Origin: UBA1822 sp963634795
GTDB lineage: Bacteria > Bacillota > Negativicutes > Veillonellales > Dialisteraceae
DNA length: 6,009 nt
Direction of reading: 5' to 3'
Assembly: GCA_963634795.1 (NCBI GenBank)
Contig: CAVHDO010000100.1
Span: forward strand, 1 to 6,009
The translations under genes were made by a program, and so were the position numbers. Below, in pieces: positions 5,488 to 6,009 of this stretch. Position 1 is the first letter of the stretch; every line of letters starts with the position of its first letter. Below the pieces are notes generated by a model, which saw only the letters and a list, made by a program, of their open reading frames with translations, had not been told where the DNA came from and did no database searches.

Positions 5488-5628
5488 GTTAGCAGTGAGT
5501 AGTGAGTAGTTAGCAGTGCAGGTACGCGCTTCGCGCAAATTTTTTATACAGCGAGAACCACAAGCGCCTCAAAACCCAAGCAAGAAAAAGCTCGGCCAAC
5601 TGCTAATTGCTCATTACTAACTGCTAAC
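5488..5628. repeat. Inverted repeat built of GTTAGCAGT words
   Basis: Arm 5488-5519 consists of GTTAGCAGTGAGTAGTGAG followed by TAGTTAGCAGTGC. Arm 5597-5628 is its approximate reverse complement (about 25 of 32 positions). Each arm is itself a low-complexity series of AGCAGT/AGTAGT words. The interior holds another small hairpin, GCGC-TTC-GCGC (5526-5536), followed by AAATTTTTTATA. Confidence 0.6.
5526..5547. repeat. Small hairpin plus T-tract, fourth family member
   Basis: GCGC-TTC-GCGC (5526-5536) is followed by AAATTTTTTATA and preceded by CAGGTAC, close to the hairpin at 5355-5365 read in reverse. The stem differs from those at 5238 and 5327 but still pairs. Confidence 0.55.
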
Positions 5629-5660
5629 TGTCTTGCCTTGGCGGCGGCTTCTTTCTCTTG

Positions 5661-5700
5661 CTTCGTTCTCTTGCTTCCCCGGGGAAGAAAGAGAATGAAG
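5661..5700. repeat. 40-bp near-perfect palindrome
   Basis: 5661-5680 and 5681-5700 are reverse complements with two mismatches and no loop. The centre is CTTCCCCGGGGAAG. The left arm is also part of a direct repeat (TTCTCTTGCTT twice, at 5653-5663 and 5666-5676). GCTGTAAGGAG, shared with 317-327, begins three bases after the right arm. Confidence 0.75.
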
Positions 5701-5741
5701 AAGCTGTAAGGAGTACCGGCGGCACGCGCCAAAAATGCCGC

Positions 5742-5796
5742 GCGGCGTAGGCCGCATTTTGCGCCAGCAAAATAATTCCGCACCGCAAGGTGCAAA
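5742..5796. repeat. Three-hairpin intergenic repeat, copy 3
   Basis: GCGGC-GTAG-GCCGC (5742-5755), ATTTTGC-GCCA-GCAAAAT (5756-5773) and GCACC-GCAA-GGTGC (5780-5793) follow in the same order and spacing as copy 1. Hairpin 2 differs from copies 1 and 2 at several stem positions in both arms while still pairing fully. The segment 5773-5796 matches 454-477 at 21 of 24 positions. Confidence 0.65.
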
Positions 5797-5819
5797 AAGC
5801 AAACCACGCGTAATCCCAC

Positions 5820-5866
5820 AAAAAAGAGCCACGAAAAAATGAAAATCATTTTTTCATGGCTCTTTT
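5820..5866 (-). terminator. Intrinsic terminator of the LivJ-like gene
   Basis: Arms 5822-5842 and 5846-5866 pair over 21 bp with a 3-nt loop; the one non-Watson-Crick position is a U-G wobble on the minus-strand transcript. The stem begins 6 nt after the stop codon and ends in a run of U (plus-strand A at 5820-5825). Its A/T-rich ends would also give a weak T-run on the plus strand. Confidence 0.85.
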
Positions 5867-5872
5867 CTTATA

Positions 5873-6009
5873 TCAGTCTTCGAAAGCCGTCCACTTGCCG
5901 TCTTTGATTACGAGAACCGCGAGATCCATCTTCGGATCACGGTGTTCGTCGAAAGCAAATTTCCCTGTCGCGCCTTCAAAGTCTTTGATCTGCGCCAAGG
6001 TGTCGCGGA
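5873..6009 (-). CDS. Branched-chain amino-acid ABC transporter substrate-binding protein, C-terminus (partial)
   Basis: Only the last 44 residues and the TGA at 5873-5875 are in the window; the gene continues beyond 6009. The tail reads IKDFEGATGKFAFDE, then HRDPKMDLAVLVIKDGKW and TAFED. This is the usual end of LivJ/LivK-type proteins (Peripla_BP_6, type I periplasmic-binding fold): a G-TG-F-FDE strand pair, a D-x-K segment and a final IKDGKW strand. Such proteins capture leucine, isoleucine, valine or related ligands outside the cell membrane for a LivHMGF transporter. Being last before a strong terminator, it ends its transcription unit. Ligand cannot be told from this fragment. Confidence 0.8.
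   Translation of the reverse strand, partial: RDTLAQIKDFEGATGKFAFDEHRDPKMDLAVLVIKDGKWTAFED

Overview
The window looks like a chromosomal segment of a bacterium with a GC-rich coding style and AT-rich, repeat-filled intergenic DNA. A diderm Firmicute (Negativicutes-type: Selenomonas, Dialister or Acidaminococcus relatives) is my best guess. The reasons are a short AsmA/TamB-like membrane-anchored protein, a low-GC-type purine permease and a LivJ-type binding protein together with Gram-positive-style ribosome sites and promoters. This assignment is inference only.

All recognisable genes lie on the minus strand. Reading in their direction (right to left): (i) 5873-6009, the last 44 residues of a branched-chain amino-acid ABC transporter substrate-binding protein, closed by a strong intrinsic terminator at 5820-5866; (ii) 4937-5819, a gene-free stretch packed with inverted and direct repeats; (iii) an operon-like pair with a 16-bp gap, made of a 432-residue AsmA/TamB-like envelope protein (3638-4936) and the tRNA-dihydrouridine synthase dusB (2641-3621); (iv) 2001-2640, gene-free, with five and a half copies of a 68-bp tandem repeat next to a 9-10-bp TTCAAGCC array that reaches the dusB stop codon; (v) an NCS2/AzgA-type purine permease (627-2000) with a near-consensus promoter (TTGACG-17 bp-TATAAT) and an intrinsic terminator (577-620); (vi) 1-576, which holds an unrecognised open frame at the edge, a 95-bp imperfect inverted repeat, a possible IS3-type end and more structured repeats.

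The genes are housekeeping: purine uptake, tRNA modification, envelope maintenance and amino-acid uptake. No new gene system is visible. The unusual content is the intergenic DNA. A three-hairpin element occurs in three copies whose stems change on both sides so that pairing is kept. A family of tiny hairpins followed by ATTTTTA occurs four times within about 310 bp. The two outer intergenic regions share several blocks, which suggests dispersed genomic repeats. The 68-bp array sits directly upstream of the purine permease promoter, where copy-number change could affect expression.
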